A program made the translations under genes and the position numbers. Shown here one piece after another: positions 26,807-35,972 of a DNA stretch of 64,000 bases (position 1 is its first letter; each line of letters opens with the position of its first letter). The DNA lies in assembly GCF_004405105.1 (NCBI RefSeq), contig NZ_SORW01000053.1:297104-361103 (forward strand), given 5' to 3'. The notes under the pieces are model-generated. The model was given only the letters and a program-made list of their open reading frames with translations, was not told where the DNA came from and did not search any database. The stretch comes from Jeotgalibacillus sp. R-1-5s-1 (GTDB taxonomy: Bacteria; Bacillota; Bacilli; Bacillales; Jeotgalibacillaceae).

Positions 26807-27679
26807 TTAACGCTGGCATTTCGGGCAGTAATGAGAGGTACGCCCCCCGATAACGGCTTTTTTGACCCCATATCCGCATAATGGACACGCTTGTTTTGCA
26901 TACATTTGCAGCCTTTCCTGCATTCCGCCTGCTTCTCCATTGACGTTACGGTAGTCCGAAATACTGCTGCCTCCCGCTTCGATTCCTTCTTTCAAAACGT
27001 CCACTATATGATGGAACAGCTCTTTTTTCTTCTGCAGGCTTAACCGCTCTGTTTTTCTTTTCGGATTCACCCGCGCTCTGAACAGTGCTTCTGTGGCATA
27101 TATATTACCGCACCCTGCAATGACAGAGTGATGCATGATCGATTCCTTAATCGGCTTTTGGCTGAACCTTGGCCACTCGAGTGCGGTTAAAAACCGGCTT
27201 TCTGTATCGGCATCAAAAGGCTCCGGTCCAATAGCCAGTAAAGGTGGATGATCTGACTGATTTTTAAGGTGCCTCATTTCCCCAAACCTTCGGATATCCG
27301 AATACACCAGCAGCTGTTCATTGGAGAGCGTAAAAATAACATGAACATGGTTCCGGAACCTGATTTCCCCAATCTCCTCCACCGTATTCACGACAAACCA
27401 GGCGCCGGTCATACCTAAATGAGATAAAATCCATTCAGTACGTTCTTCTTTTTTCAGCCTGAATAATAAATATTTACTTCTCCGGTCTACTGTTTCAATC
27501 TCGGCATTCATAACTGAGCTTCTGAAATAGTCAAGACCTTCTCCTTTAACAACCGCTTTTCTACCTGATTCATGGGCGTTGATGACCGTATCGGAAAACA
27601 CGGTTTCCACAATTTTCAATCCCGTTATTTTAGGTGCGAGTCCTCTTTTTACATGTTCTACTTCGGGAAGTTCCGGCAT
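26807..27679 (-). CDS. mutM: Formamidopyrimidine-DNA glycosylase
   Basis: 290 residues starting MPELPEVEHVKRGL. After removal of Met, Pro2 is the Schiff-base nucleophile and Glu3 is catalytic. The helix-two-turn-helix (GNIYATEALFRARVNPKR) and the C-terminal zinc finger (CPLC...CPKC) are intact. It excises 8-oxoguanine and formamidopyrimidines and nicks the AP site. It lies between polA and coaE, 20 bp from polA, in a repair-centred operon. Confidence 0.97.
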   Translation of the reverse strand: MPELPEVEHVKRGLAPKITGLKIVETVFSDTVINAHESGRKAVVKGEGLDYFRSSVMNAEIETVDRRSKYLLFRLKKEERTEWILSHLGMTGAWFVVNTVEEIGEIRFRNHVHVIFTLSNEQLLVYSDIRRFGEMRHLKNQSDHPPLLAIGPEPFDADTESRFLTALEWPRFSQKPIKESIMHHSVIAGCGNIYATEALFRARVNPKRKTERLSLQKKKELFHHIVDVLKEGIEAGGSSISDYRNVNGEAGGMQERLQMYAKQACPLCGYGVKKAVIGGRTSHYCPKCQR

Positions 27680-27699
27680 CCTTACCCGCTCCTTCCACT

Positions 27700-30327
27700 T
27701 TATTTTGCATCGTACCAGGTGTCGCCATATGAGTAATCCACCTTTAGGGGAACGGATAATTCAACAGCTTTTTCCATCACTTCAGGTACAAGTTTTTCAA
27801 GCTTCTCTATCTCATCCTTCGGACATTCAAAAATAAGTTCATCGTGCACCTGAAGCAGCATACGCGCTTTCAGATTTTCGTTTTTTAATGTTTCATCCAT
27901 TTCAATCATTGCTTTTTTGATGATATCTGCTGCTGTTCCCTGAATCGGCGTATTCATCGCCGTACGTTCAGCAAAACCTCTTACATTAAAATTACGGCTT
28001 GTGATTTCAGGAATATATCTTCTGCGGTGAAGCAGCGTTTCCACATAGCCCTTTTGCTTTGCTTCATGAATGATATCATCCATATATTCCTTTACTTTCG
28101 GATAGCTCTCCAGATAGCGTTTGATAAATTCAGCAGCCTCTTTTCTTGGAATATCGAGACTTTGTGAAAGACCGTAATCACTGATGCCGTACACAATACC
28201 GAAATTGACCGCTTTCGCGTGACGACGCATGCCGGATGTAACCTCTTCTTTAGTCACTCCAAACACATCCATGGCGGTTTTAGTGTGAACATCCATTCCC
28301 TGGTGGAATGCTTCCTTCAGCCCTTCATCATCTGAAATGTGGGCAAGTACACGCAATTCAATTTGTGAATAATCTGCTGCAAACATCACCCAGCCGTCTT
28401 CAGATGGCACGAAAGCCTGACGGATTTTACGGCCTTCCTCAAGCCGGATCGGAATGTTCTGCAGGTTTGGATCCGTTGAACTCAGTCGTCCGGTCTGAGT
28501 CAGCACCTGATTATAACGGGTGTGAATTTTATTTGTATCCTCATGAATGACCTTCAGCAAACCTTCAATATAGGTTGATTGAAGTTTGCCAAGCTGCCTG
28601 AAATGTAAAATGTGTTCAATCACTTCATGTTCAGGCTTCAGCTTCTCAAGCACGTCTGCAGAAGTGGAATATCCTGTTTTCGTTTTCTTAAGTGCAGGGA
28701 GCCCCATTTTTTCAAACAGAATCACACCGAGCTGTTTTGGGGAATTAATATTAAATTCCTCCCCTGCAATCCGGTAAATATTCTGCTCTATTTCTTCAAG
28801 CTTTTCCTTCAGTTCAACGCCCATCTCCTTCAGGCGGCCGATATCCACCTTGACCCCTTTTTGTTCCATGGAAGCGAGAACCGTGGCCAGCGGCAGCTCA
28901 AGCTCCTCAAACAGACTGTACTGCTCGTTTTTCTTTAAAGCTTCAATACAAGTCTGCTTAATGTTCCCAATCGCAGCAGCCTTTCTCGCCACATGCTGCT
29001 GAAGCGTCTCATTGTCAGGTACTGCTTTTTTAGCTCCTTTTCCGTAGACCGATTCATCCGTTGGAACAGCATCGGCTCCGTGACGTTTTGCGATGGAGGC
29101 AAAATCATCAGCCGCTTCAGAAGCGTCAATGACGTAGGAAGCGATGAGAAGGTCAAAATCAATTCCTTTCAGCTGCATCCCTAAACGACCAAACGCTACG
29201 ATCGACTGCTTCGCATCATAGACAGACTTTTTCACTGCGTCATTTTCAACCCACGCCTTAAAATGAGTGGATGCTGCAGCGTCTTCCGGAGAAATAAACA
29301 AAGTCTTTCCATCAAAATGCAGAGATATACCGAGAATTTGAGCAGTATGATAGTTCTCTCCGAACATTTCTACATATAATTCTGCCTCATCAGGCAGGCT
29401 GTTTTCATCAAGGTCAGAAACGGTTTCCCACTTTATCTCCTTCAGCTCCACTTTTTCTTCTGCCGGACCATCAAGCTTTTCTAGCAGTGAATTAAAACCG
29501 AGCTCCTTATAAAGCTTAATCAGCTTCGCAGCGTCTGCTTCTTTTTTTCCGAGCTGATCAAGTTTTACTGTGACAGGAGCGGTTCTTGTGATCGTCGCAA
29601 GCTTTTTACTCATGACTGCCTGCTGCTCATTATCTGCGAGCTTCTCTTTCAGCTTCGCCCCGCTTACCTCATCGATCGATTCGAATACTTTTTCCAGCGT
29701 GCCAAATTGTTTTAAGAGCTTTATCGCTGTTTTTTCACCGACCCCGGGAACGCCTGGAATGTTATCGGATGCGTCACCCATAAGTCCCTTCATATCAATG
29801 ATCTGATCCGGTGTCAGCCCGTACTTTTCTTCAATATGTGCAGGCGTATATTTTTCCAGATCTGTAATTCCTTTTTTCGTTATATCCACTCTGACTTTAT
29901 CAGAGGAGAGCTGCGTTAAGTCTTTATCTCCTGATACAACCACCGTCTCAAAGCCTTCTTTTTCAGCCTGTGCCGACAGTGTTCCGATGATATCATCCGC
30001 TTCGTACTGATCAAGCTCATAATATTCGATACTATGGGCATCCAGCAGATCGCGGATAAAAGGAAATTGCTCAGACAATTCAGGTGGTGTTTTCTGACGT
30101 CCTCCTTTATATTCTGAGAAGGTTTTATGCCGAAAGGTCGTTTTCCCTGCATCAAAAGCAACCATTAAGTGAGTCGGTTTTTCCTCATCGAGCAATTTCA
30201 TTAGCATGGTTGTGAAGCCGTAAATGGCATTCGTATGTATTCCTTTATCATTATTCAGTAACGGTAAAGCAAAGAAAGCACGGTATGCAATACTGTTCCC
30301 ATCAATCAGCATCAACTTTTTTGACAC
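27700..30327 (-). CDS. polA: DNA polymerase I
   Basis: 875 residues from GTG 30325-30327 (VSKKLMLIDGNSIAYRAFFALP), 9 nt after AAAAGGAG. An in-frame upstream extension to 30429 runs through the hflC terminator and is rejected. The domains are a 5'-3' exonuclease (about 1-290), a degenerate 3'-5' exonuclease lacking clear DED metal ligands, as in other Bacillus Pol I, and a polymerase with motif A FAADYSQIELRVLAHIS, motif B (RHAKAVNFGIVYGISDYGLS) and motif C LLQVHDELIFE. It matures Okazaki fragments and fills repair gaps. First gene of polA-mutM-coaE. Confidence 0.97.
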   Translation of the reverse strand: MSKKLMLIDGNSIAYRAFFALPLLNNDKGIHTNAIYGFTTMLMKLLDEEKPTHLMVAFDAGKTTFRHKTFSEYKGGRQKTPPELSEQFPFIRDLLDAHSIEYYELDQYEADDIIGTLSAQAEKEGFETVVVSGDKDLTQLSSDKVRVDITKKGITDLEKYTPAHIEEKYGLTPDQIIDMKGLMGDASDNIPGVPGVGEKTAIKLLKQFGTLEKVFESIDEVSGAKLKEKLADNEQQAVMSKKLATITRTAPVTVKLDQLGKKEADAAKLIKLYKELGFNSLLEKLDGPAEEKVELKEIKWETVSDLDENSLPDEAELYVEMFGENYHTAQILGISLHFDGKTLFISPEDAAASTHFKAWVENDAVKKSVYDAKQSIVAFGRLGMQLKGIDFDLLIASYVIDASEAADDFASIAKRHGADAVPTDESVYGKGAKKAVPDNETLQQHVARKAAAIGNIKQTCIEALKKNEQYSLFEELELPLATVLASMEQKGVKVDIGRLKEMGVELKEKLEEIEQNIYRIAGEEFNINSPKQLGVILFEKMGLPALKKTKTGYSTSADVLEKLKPEHEVIEHILHFRQLGKLQSTYIEGLLKVIHEDTNKIHTRYNQVLTQTGRLSSTDPNLQNIPIRLEEGRKIRQAFVPSEDGWVMFAADYSQIELRVLAHISDDEGLKEAFHQGMDVHTKTAMDVFGVTKEEVTSGMRRHAKAVNFGIVYGISDYGLSQSLDIPRKEAAEFIKRYLESYPKVKEYMDDIIHEAKQKGYVETLLHRRRYIPEITSRNFNVRGFAERTAMNTPIQGTAADIIKKAMIEMDETLKNENLKARMLLQVHDELIFECPKDEIEKLEKLVPEVMEKAVELSVPLKVDYSYGDTWYDAK

Positions 30328-30356
30328 GCTGATCCACTCCTTTTCCGGTTCAATTA

Positions 30357-30420
30357 CAGCAAAAAGCCGCTGTCCTTCCTTCATTTTAGCATTTCCAAAA
30401 TGAAAGGGAAAACAGCGGCA
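30357..30420 (-). terminator. Long terminator of hflKC upstream of polA
   Basis: The stem GCCGCTGT...CTTTCATTTT / AAAATGAAG...ACAGCGGC is about 25 bp with small internal loops and is followed by TTTTTGCTG. It separates hflKC from polA. Confidence 0.85.
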
Positions 30421-30431
30421 CCTGCACACTT

Positions 30432-31391
30432 TTATTCAGTTATTCCCTGAAGGAGGGAAGCGTACGGTGAGTCTGAAGGTAAAATAATCATCGTTTCATC
30501 ATTCACCGTTGTTTTATAGGACTCAAGCGTTCTGAACAGCTCATAAAACTCAGGATCCTTCGAGAAGGCTTCATTATAGATTCTGGCGGCCTCTGCCTCA
30601 CCTTCCGCACGAATTACGTCGGCTTCGGCATTTGCTTTTGCCAGCAGCTCCCTCACTTCACGATCCGTATTCGCTTCGATCCGGTTTTTATTCGCATCCC
30701 CCATCGATAAATACTCCTGGGCAGTTGACTGACGCTCAGAAATCATTCTCGTATAGACGGACTCTTCATTCGCCTGAGGCAGGTTCGTCTGCTTCATCCT
30801 TACGTCCACAACTTCAATACCAAACTGTTCCTGATCGAGCAGTTCATTGACCCGTTCCGTTACACGGTCATTCAAACTTCCTCTTGAAGAGTTTTCATCA
30901 TTAATGATTTCATCGTAATTTAACCGGCCAAGCTCGGACCGGACGACTGAATAAATGTATTCCTCCATCCTTGACTCTGCATTGACCATCGTACCTGCAT
31001 TAGAGATCATGCTGATCGGTTCTGTAATGCGCCAGACAGCGTAATTATCGATAATAATACGCTTTTTATCCATCGTATTAATTTCTGCTTCAGATACATC
31101 GTAAGTCATCTGATATTTAGGAAGTGTAGTGACGGACTGCACAAATGGAATTTTTGCGTGTAATCCCGGCTCTTCTATAATATTAACAACCTCTCCAAAC
31201 TGCCGGATTACCCGGTATTCCCCTTCTTTTACGATAAACACATTCAAAAGGGCAATGATCAGAAGGAAGATGAGAAGAAATGAAATGATCCCTGCTTTAC
31301 GGTATTTCTTCCAGTCAATATCGATATGTTTTTTAGTCTGTTTTGGCTTTTTATTAAAATCAAAAACTTTATTCTGATCATTATTGTCCAT
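30432..31391 (-). CDS. hflC: SPFH-domain membrane protease modulator HflC
   Basis: 319 residues from the ATG at 31389-31391 (MDNNDQNKVF), preceded by GAGGGG. It has a 33-residue basic cytoplasmic lead, one membrane helix (SFLLIFLLIIALLNVFIV), then the SPFH/band 7 domain (VKEGEYRVIRQFGEVV, GLHAKIPFVQSV) and a long coiled coil ending AFSKDPEFYELFRTLESY, typical of HflC. HflK and HflC form a membrane cage around FtsH in proteobacteria. No FtsH is encoded nearby. It overlaps the hflK stop by 11 nt. B. subtilis lacks this pair. Confidence 0.9.
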   Translation of the reverse strand: MDNNDQNKVFDFNKKPKQTKKHIDIDWKKYRKAGIISFLLIFLLIIALLNVFIVKEGEYRVIRQFGEVVNIIEEPGLHAKIPFVQSVTTLPKYQMTYDVSEAEINTMDKKRIIIDNYAVWRITEPISMISNAGTMVNAESRMEEYIYSVVRSELGRLNYDEIINDENSSRGSLNDRVTERVNELLDQEQFGIEVVDVRMKQTNLPQANEESVYTRMISERQSTAQEYLSMGDANKNRIEANTDREVRELLAKANAEADVIRAEGEAEAARIYNEAFSKDPEFYELFRTLESYKTTVNDETMIILPSDSPYASLLQGITE

Positions 31392-32352
31392 TTGACGACC
31401 CCTCACTCTCTTCAGCTGGTGGCGGAACCGGCTGCTGACTGTCAGGCTGCAGTGGAAGGTACTTCAGCGTATCTCCATTGTCATTCATAATGTACAGCTT
31501 CGTTCCCGGAAGTACTTCTTCAAGTGTTTCGAGGATCAGACGCTGACGGGTGATTTCCTGATTGTTCTGGTACTCGGTAAAGATTTCGTTAAAAATCGCA
31601 ACGTCTCCACGTGCCTGTTCGATCCTGGCTGCTCTTTCACCCTGAGCACGGGATTCAATCGCATCCTTTTCCCCCTGCGCTTCATTCACTTTCTGATTTC
31701 TATATTTTTCAGCTTCATTTTCTTTTGTAATCATCGTTTCACGCGCATCCGTAACAGCCGTAAATGCCTGACGCACTTCCTGATTCGGCAGTTCTACGTC
31801 CTGCAGCTGGACTGCCTGCACTGAAATCCCTACCTCATACTTCTCCATCAATGATGCCAGCAGTTCCCGAACCTCTGCTTCAATTTCCGCTTTTCCGGAT
31901 GTCAACGCTTCATCAATGGTGGAGCTTCCGATAATACTCCGGATGGAAGCGGACGTTGCATCGTATAAAACCTCCCGCGGATCCTCCGCATTGAACAGGT
32001 AATCACGCGGTTCAGTAATTTTCCACTGAACAACCAGATCCGTTAATACAATGTTTTCATCACCTGTAATCATCACGGTTTCTTCAGGAAATGATTGAAT
32101 TTCTCCGCCTTCCTGTTCATATCCAAACTGCAGACTGAAGGTTTCCTTCGACAATACCTCCACCTGCTGTATAGGCCACGGCAGCTTGAACTTCAAGCCT
32201 GACTCGGTGATGGTTTCATTGGCTTCACCAAATGTTAAAACGAGTGCCTGCTCGGATTCATCAACGGTGTACCAGGATGTAAACAATATAATAAGGAGGA
32301 TGACAGAACCAAACACAATCCCGATCCCGGCCATTATTCGTCTTATGCTCAT
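31381..32352 (-). CDS. hflK: SPFH-domain membrane protease modulator HflK
   Basis: 323 residues with an N-terminal membrane helix (GIGIVFGSVILLIILF), the SPFH start TVDESEQALVLTFGEA and LKFKLPWPIQQVEVL, a coiled coil (KENEAEKYRNQKVNEAQGEK) and the HflK-like tail (ETLEEVLPGTKLYIMNDNG). The C-terminus is rich in Pro and Glu. It is first of the two-gene hflKC operon, which lies between phoR and polA behind a sigma-W-type promoter. SPFH proteins such as FloT and YqfA belong to the sigma-W regulon in B. subtilis, so an envelope-stress role is inferred. Confidence 0.9.
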   Translation of the reverse strand: MSIRRIMAGIGIVFGSVILLIILFTSWYTVDESEQALVLTFGEANETITESGLKFKLPWPIQQVEVLSKETFSLQFGYEQEGGEIQSFPEETVMITGDENIVLTDLVVQWKITEPRDYLFNAEDPREVLYDATSASIRSIIGSSTIDEALTSGKAEIEAEVRELLASLMEKYEVGISVQAVQLQDVELPNQEVRQAFTAVTDARETMITKENEAEKYRNQKVNEAQGEKDAIESRAQGERAARIEQARGDVAIFNEIFTEYQNNQEITRQRLILETLEEVLPGTKLYIMNDNGDTLKYLPLQPDSQQPVPPPAEESEGSSNGQ

Positions 32353-32385
32353 CTCATTCTTCCTTTCTTTATGTACTGCCTATAA

Positions 32386-32411
32386 TACGATTATGTAACA
32401 GAAAGGTTTCA
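32386..32411 (-). promoter_or_regulatory. Sigma-W-type promoter of hflKC
   Basis: TGAAAC (32406-32411) and CGTA (32386-32389) are separated by exactly 16 bp, a full match to the ECF sigma-W consensus. It lies 34 bp upstream of hflK. A TTGACA further upstream (32416-32421) has no good -10. Confidence 0.78.
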
Positions 32412-32472
32412 GAAAAATGTCAAAACTGATGATAACTAGATAAATGAATCACAGATTTCCAAAAAAGGACAT

Positions 32473-32510
32473 GAAAAAAGCGTGAACGGGGTCTGTTCAC
32501 GCTTTTTTCG
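32473..32510 (-). terminator. Terminator of phoPR
   Basis: AAAAAGCGTGAAC AGAC... GTTCACGC TTTTTT: an 8-bp GC-rich stem flanked by A and T tracts, about 90 bp after phoR. Confidence 0.9.
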
Positions 32511-32602
32511 GGGTTCCTTGGATGAAGGGGTTTTCACTTTGTATCTTATCAATTGAATATTAAGAAAATGTCTTAAAGATGTAAATTTAACGTAAAGAAC
32601 GT

Positions 32603-34375
32603 TTAATTCCATTTATCCTGTTCAACTGGCAGATCAATCGTGAAAGTGGTCCCTTTTCCAACCTGACTCGCTGCCTGGATTTCTCCATGATGCACTTCTA
32701 CAATATGCTTAACAATAGCAAGTCCCAGTCCGGTCCCGCCGGAGTTCCTGCTTCTTGCCTTATCCACTCTGTAAAAACGTTCAAAGATTCGGGATATCTC
32801 CTGTTTTTCCATCCCTATTCCATTATCAATGACATGAATCAGCATTCTGTCACCGCGTCTTACGGTTTTGACTTTTATTTCGCCTTCATTGTAAGAATAG
32901 GTAATAGCATTGTTCAGAAGATTAATAAATACCTGTTTCAGCCGGTCAAAATCTCCTTCAATAACAGACTTCGGATCGAGTTCCAATACAATATGCATCT
33001 TTTTCTCTGCCGCGCGCTGACCGATGACCATTTTTACCTCTTCGAGCAGATCTGCCAAATTCACCTCAGAAAGTGATAGTTTAAAGCCCTGCTGTTCAAC
33101 CTTAGATAAGTCAAGCAGGTCCTGAATCAGCATTTGCAGACGATCACTTTCTTTCAGGATGATTGTCAGAAATGAATCAAGGGCGTCACGGTCATTCATT
33201 GCACCGTCGAGTAATGTTTCAGTGAACCCTTTTATTGAGGTAATCGGTGTTTTAACCTCATGGGATACGTTTGCGACAAAGTCTTTTCTCATCTGTTCTA
33301 GTTTTTTCAACTCAGAGATATCATGGAAGACGAGTACAATCCCCTGCCACGCACTTCTTTCACCGATGATCGGAGCTCCGTAGATTTCAAGATGTCTTTT
33401 TGGGATCGTACTTTCAGTATAGACCTGTTTTCTGACGCGCTGCTCTGTCATGAAAACCTCTTCTGCGATTTCCCTGACACGCGGATCATGAAACACATCT
33501 TTATAGCGTTCATTTAAGATTTCCGTCAAATCCATCTGAAAGAATGATAAAAACGGACGATTTACAAGCACAATATACCCCTGCTTATCAATCATGATCA
33601 GTCCGCTTCCCATATTTTCAATCAGGGTTTGAAGCCGGTCCTGCTGTACTGCCTGATCGTTAACCATCTCCTGAAGATTGCGGGCAAGAACATTAATCGC
33701 ATTGCTCAGCATGCCCGTTTCATCTACACGGTCCTCGAAAGTCCTCGCTTTATAATTGCCTTTAGCGAGCTCAATCGCCACTTTGGTTGCTGATTCAATC
33801 GGCTTCGTATATTGACTAGTAATTCTGGCACCAAGGAAAATGATGATGAGCATCGCGATTCCAAGCGTGATGGCCAAAATGATCCAAATTTGTCTATAGA
33901 CATCCCCAAGTTCATTAAAGGAGGTTGCCATGATCACATAACCGCTTTCTCCTGCCGTCTCAACTGCCCCTGCATAATAAAAGGTCTGGTCAATTTGCGG
34001 AAACTGAACAATTCCTTCTTCGCGATCCGGGAATGACTGACTGATTTCTTCCAATATTTCCTCATGGTTTACCGTCTCGGATACACCCGTGCCGGAATCA
34101 TAGATTATGACACCCTCCTGATCCAAAATAGAGATCCGGGTATCGAGAACATCGCTCAGCTGATTAAACTCCGATAAGCTCAGTTCTTCAAAAGATGACT
34201 GCCGTTCTGTCTGGTCAATAACAATATCAACTTCACGCTCAAGCCTTGAATGCAAAGCGTTTAAATAATATGATTTCACGAGCTCGCCGATTAAAATGCC
34301 GAGTCCGATCAGCACAAGAAAAATGAGTGTGATAAGCGCAAAGAGAAGCCTTCCGCGAAAGGATGAAATCTTCAC
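32603..34375 (-). CDS. phoR: Phosphate-responsive sensor histidine kinase PhoR
   Basis: 590 residues. Two membrane helices (about 10-32 and 163-185) flank an extracellular sensor loop. A HAMP segment, a PAS domain (LQTLIENMGSGLIMIDKQGYIVLVN), a HisKA helix with the phospho-accepting His in FVANVSHEVKTPITSIKGF, and a HATPase_c domain with NLLNNAITYS and SGGTGLGLAIVKHIVEVHHG follow. PhoR phosphorylates PhoP under phosphate limitation. Its start overlaps the phoP stop by 4 nt. The length agrees with B. subtilis PhoR (579). Confidence 0.95.
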   Translation of the reverse strand: MKISSFRGRLLFALITLIFLVLIGLGILIGELVKSYYLNALHSRLEREVDIVIDQTERQSSFEELSLSEFNQLSDVLDTRISILDQEGVIIYDSGTGVSETVNHEEILEEISQSFPDREEGIVQFPQIDQTFYYAGAVETAGESGYVIMATSFNELGDVYRQIWIILAITLGIAMLIIIFLGARITSQYTKPIESATKVAIELAKGNYKARTFEDRVDETGMLSNAINVLARNLQEMVNDQAVQQDRLQTLIENMGSGLIMIDKQGYIVLVNRPFLSFFQMDLTEILNERYKDVFHDPRVREIAEEVFMTEQRVRKQVYTESTIPKRHLEIYGAPIIGERSAWQGIVLVFHDISELKKLEQMRKDFVANVSHEVKTPITSIKGFTETLLDGAMNDRDALDSFLTIILKESDRLQMLIQDLLDLSKVEQQGFKLSLSEVNLADLLEEVKMVIGQRAAEKKMHIVLELDPKSVIEGDFDRLKQVFINLLNNAITYSYNEGEIKVKTVRRGDRMLIHVIDNGIGMEKQEISRIFERFYRVDKARSRNSGGTGLGLAIVKHIVEVHHGEIQAASQVGKGTTFTIDLPVEQDKWN

Positions 34376-35082
34376 GCTTCTTTTGGTTTCTCCATTTTAT
34401 AGCCAAGGCCACGAATTGTTTTGATGTACACAGGCTTCTTTGTGTTTTCTTCAATTTTCTCGCGCAAATGACTGATATGAACATCTACGATACGCGTATC
34501 ACCGGCAAAATCATAATTCCATACGGCCTGAAGCAGCTGATCTCTTGTCAGGACACGTCCTTTGTTTTCAATCAGATAAACAAGCAGCTCAAATTCCTTT
34601 GGCGTTAATTCAATCGGTTCATCCCGGAAATACGCTTCATACTGATCCGGAAATACTTTTACCTCACCAATGGAATGTGAAGCTTCATCCGGTTCCGGCT
34701 GTTTCACTTCAGCATGTTTCGTTCTTCTTAAAATGGCTTTAACACGAGCCACAACTTCCCGGGGACTGAACGGTTTTGTCATATAATCATCAGCGCCAAG
34801 CTCCAGCCCAAGCACCTTATCAAATTCATCATCCTTAGCTGTGAGCATGATGATTGGAATATCCACGTGCTCCTGACGAAGTTTTTTACAGACTTCAATC
34901 CCGTCCATTTTAGGCAGCATCAGATCCAGAACGATCAGATCCGGATTACCTTCAAGCGCCTGATTGAATCCTTCCTCGCCATCAAGAGCGGTCAACACCT
35001 CATACCCGGACTGCTCCAGGTTATATTTTAGAAGTGTTACGATTGACTGTTCATCGTCTACTACAAGGACTCTTTTACTCAT
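34372..35082 (-). CDS. phoP: Response regulator PhoP
   Basis: 236 residues, OmpR/PhoB class. The receiver domain has DDE acid pocket residues 9-11, phospho-acceptor Asp53 in LIVLDLMLPKMDG, and Lys in LTAKDDEFDKV; the C-terminal winged helix has LTPKEFELLVYLIENKGRVLTRDQLL and VDVHISHLREKIE. It activates or represses the Pho regulon. It is first in phoP-phoR. The 127 bp upstream contain -10-like TATAAT and TATACT but no convincing -35, which fits PhoP-activated promoters; no clear PhoP boxes could be called. Confidence 0.96.
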   Translation of the reverse strand: MSKRVLVVDDEQSIVTLLKYNLEQSGYEVLTALDGEEGFNQALEGNPDLIVLDLMLPKMDGIEVCKKLRQEHVDIPIIMLTAKDDEFDKVLGLELGADDYMTKPFSPREVVARVKAILRRTKHAEVKQPEPDEASHSIGEVKVFPDQYEAYFRDEPIELTPKEFELLVYLIENKGRVLTRDQLLQAVWNYDFAGDTRIVDVHISHLREKIEENTKKPVYIKTIRGLGYKMEKPKEA

Positions 35083-35208
35083 GTTAAACCTCCAGGAACG
35101 TAATTAACCCCTATATTTCGATCCATTCACCCAACTTTATTATAGTATAAACTGTTTCGTGAGGCGATAAGGAATCTTTCAAGCTGCAAATTCAGTCTTT
35201 ATCACAAT

Positions 35209-35249
35209 AAAAAAACTGTATCAACACTTTGATTCGTGTTGATACAGTC
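35209..35249 (-). terminator. Terminator downstream of the MaoC gene
   Basis: A perfect 13-bp stem ACTGTATCAACAC / GTGTTGATACAGT with an 8-nt loop, followed by TTTTTTTATTG. Confidence 0.92.
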
Positions 35250-35292
35250 ATGGTTGCGGGAATGACCCTGCATTTTCTGTATAAAACTAATA

Positions 35293-35769
35293 CTAAAAAT
35301 TATCGAGCGCTGAGCCCTCAAAGCGTTCGAGTTTATGTGGCGGGCAGACGATGACGGTTCCTTTCAATACTAAGTCTCCGCTTTCGTCAACCGCCTGTAC
35401 GGCGATTTCAACTTCGTAATTCGGGCGGTCAATGGACTTAACTTCAAATGTATAGTCTATCGTCGCATAGTGATAAAGCGGTTTTGGGAAACGCAGATTC
35501 TGTTCTTTTAAATGCGATCCAGGACCAGGCATATATTTTGAAACCGCAGAAGTAACAAAACCTGTGAGCATGATAGATGGAACAATCGGTTTTTTGTATG
35601 GCGTCTGTGATGCATAATCATGTTGAATATATAAAGGATTAGAATCGTTGGTTAATCCAAGAAACAGGAGAAGGTCTTTATCCTCTATTTTTTCAGTTAA
35701 TGTCAGTTTCTCACCAATCGACATATCTTCTATTTGTCTGCCGAGCTTTCTCTTTTTACCAAGAAGCAT
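35293..35769 (-). CDS. MaoC-like hotdog dehydratase family protein
   Basis: 158 residues of the MaoC/PaaZ hotdog fold. The region DNSD-like FLGLTNDSNPLYIQHDYA carries the usual catalytic Asp/His positions (N-D-x-N-P-L-H in typical hydratases). Here the final His is replaced by Tyr (PLYIQHD), with a His three residues later, so hydratase activity is uncertain. The family hydrates enoyl-CoA thioesters. It lies between mdh and phoP, a conserved Bacillales location. The substrate is unknown. Confidence 0.8.
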   Translation of the reverse strand: MLLGKKRKLGRQIEDMSIGEKLTLTEKIEDKDLLLFLGLTNDSNPLYIQHDYASQTPYKKPIVPSIMLTGFVTSAVSKYMPGPGSHLKEQNLRFPKPLYHYATIDYTFEVKSIDRPNYEVEIAVQAVDESGDLVLKGTVIVCPPHKLERFEGSALDNF

Positions 35770-35866
35770 CCGTAACTCCCCCTCTTGACTGTTGTTGATT
35801 TATTGTACCATTTTTCAGAAAATTTATCTGCAGCTAAAAGAAACCGCTTACACTTTATTTAAAGCT

Positions 35867-35944
35867 GTGCCGGTGACATCCTTCACTTTTTCGCGTTGCG
35901 TCAGCTGTCGCTTCCCTACCGCAGTCTTTGGATATCACCGGCAC
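35867..35944 (-). repeat. Palindromic intergenic element, family A copy 5 (internally deleted)
   Basis: Outer arms GTGCCGGTGACATCC (35867-35881) and GGATATCACCGGCAC (35930-35944) pair at 14 of 15 positions. The interior keeps CAGCTGTCGCTTCCCTACCG, the reverse of the family A left part, but the GGTGAG/CTCACC inner hairpin is lost. It lies between mdh and the MaoC gene. Confidence 0.65.
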
Positions 35945-35972
35945 TTTAAGTAAAATGATCAGCTTACTCTTA

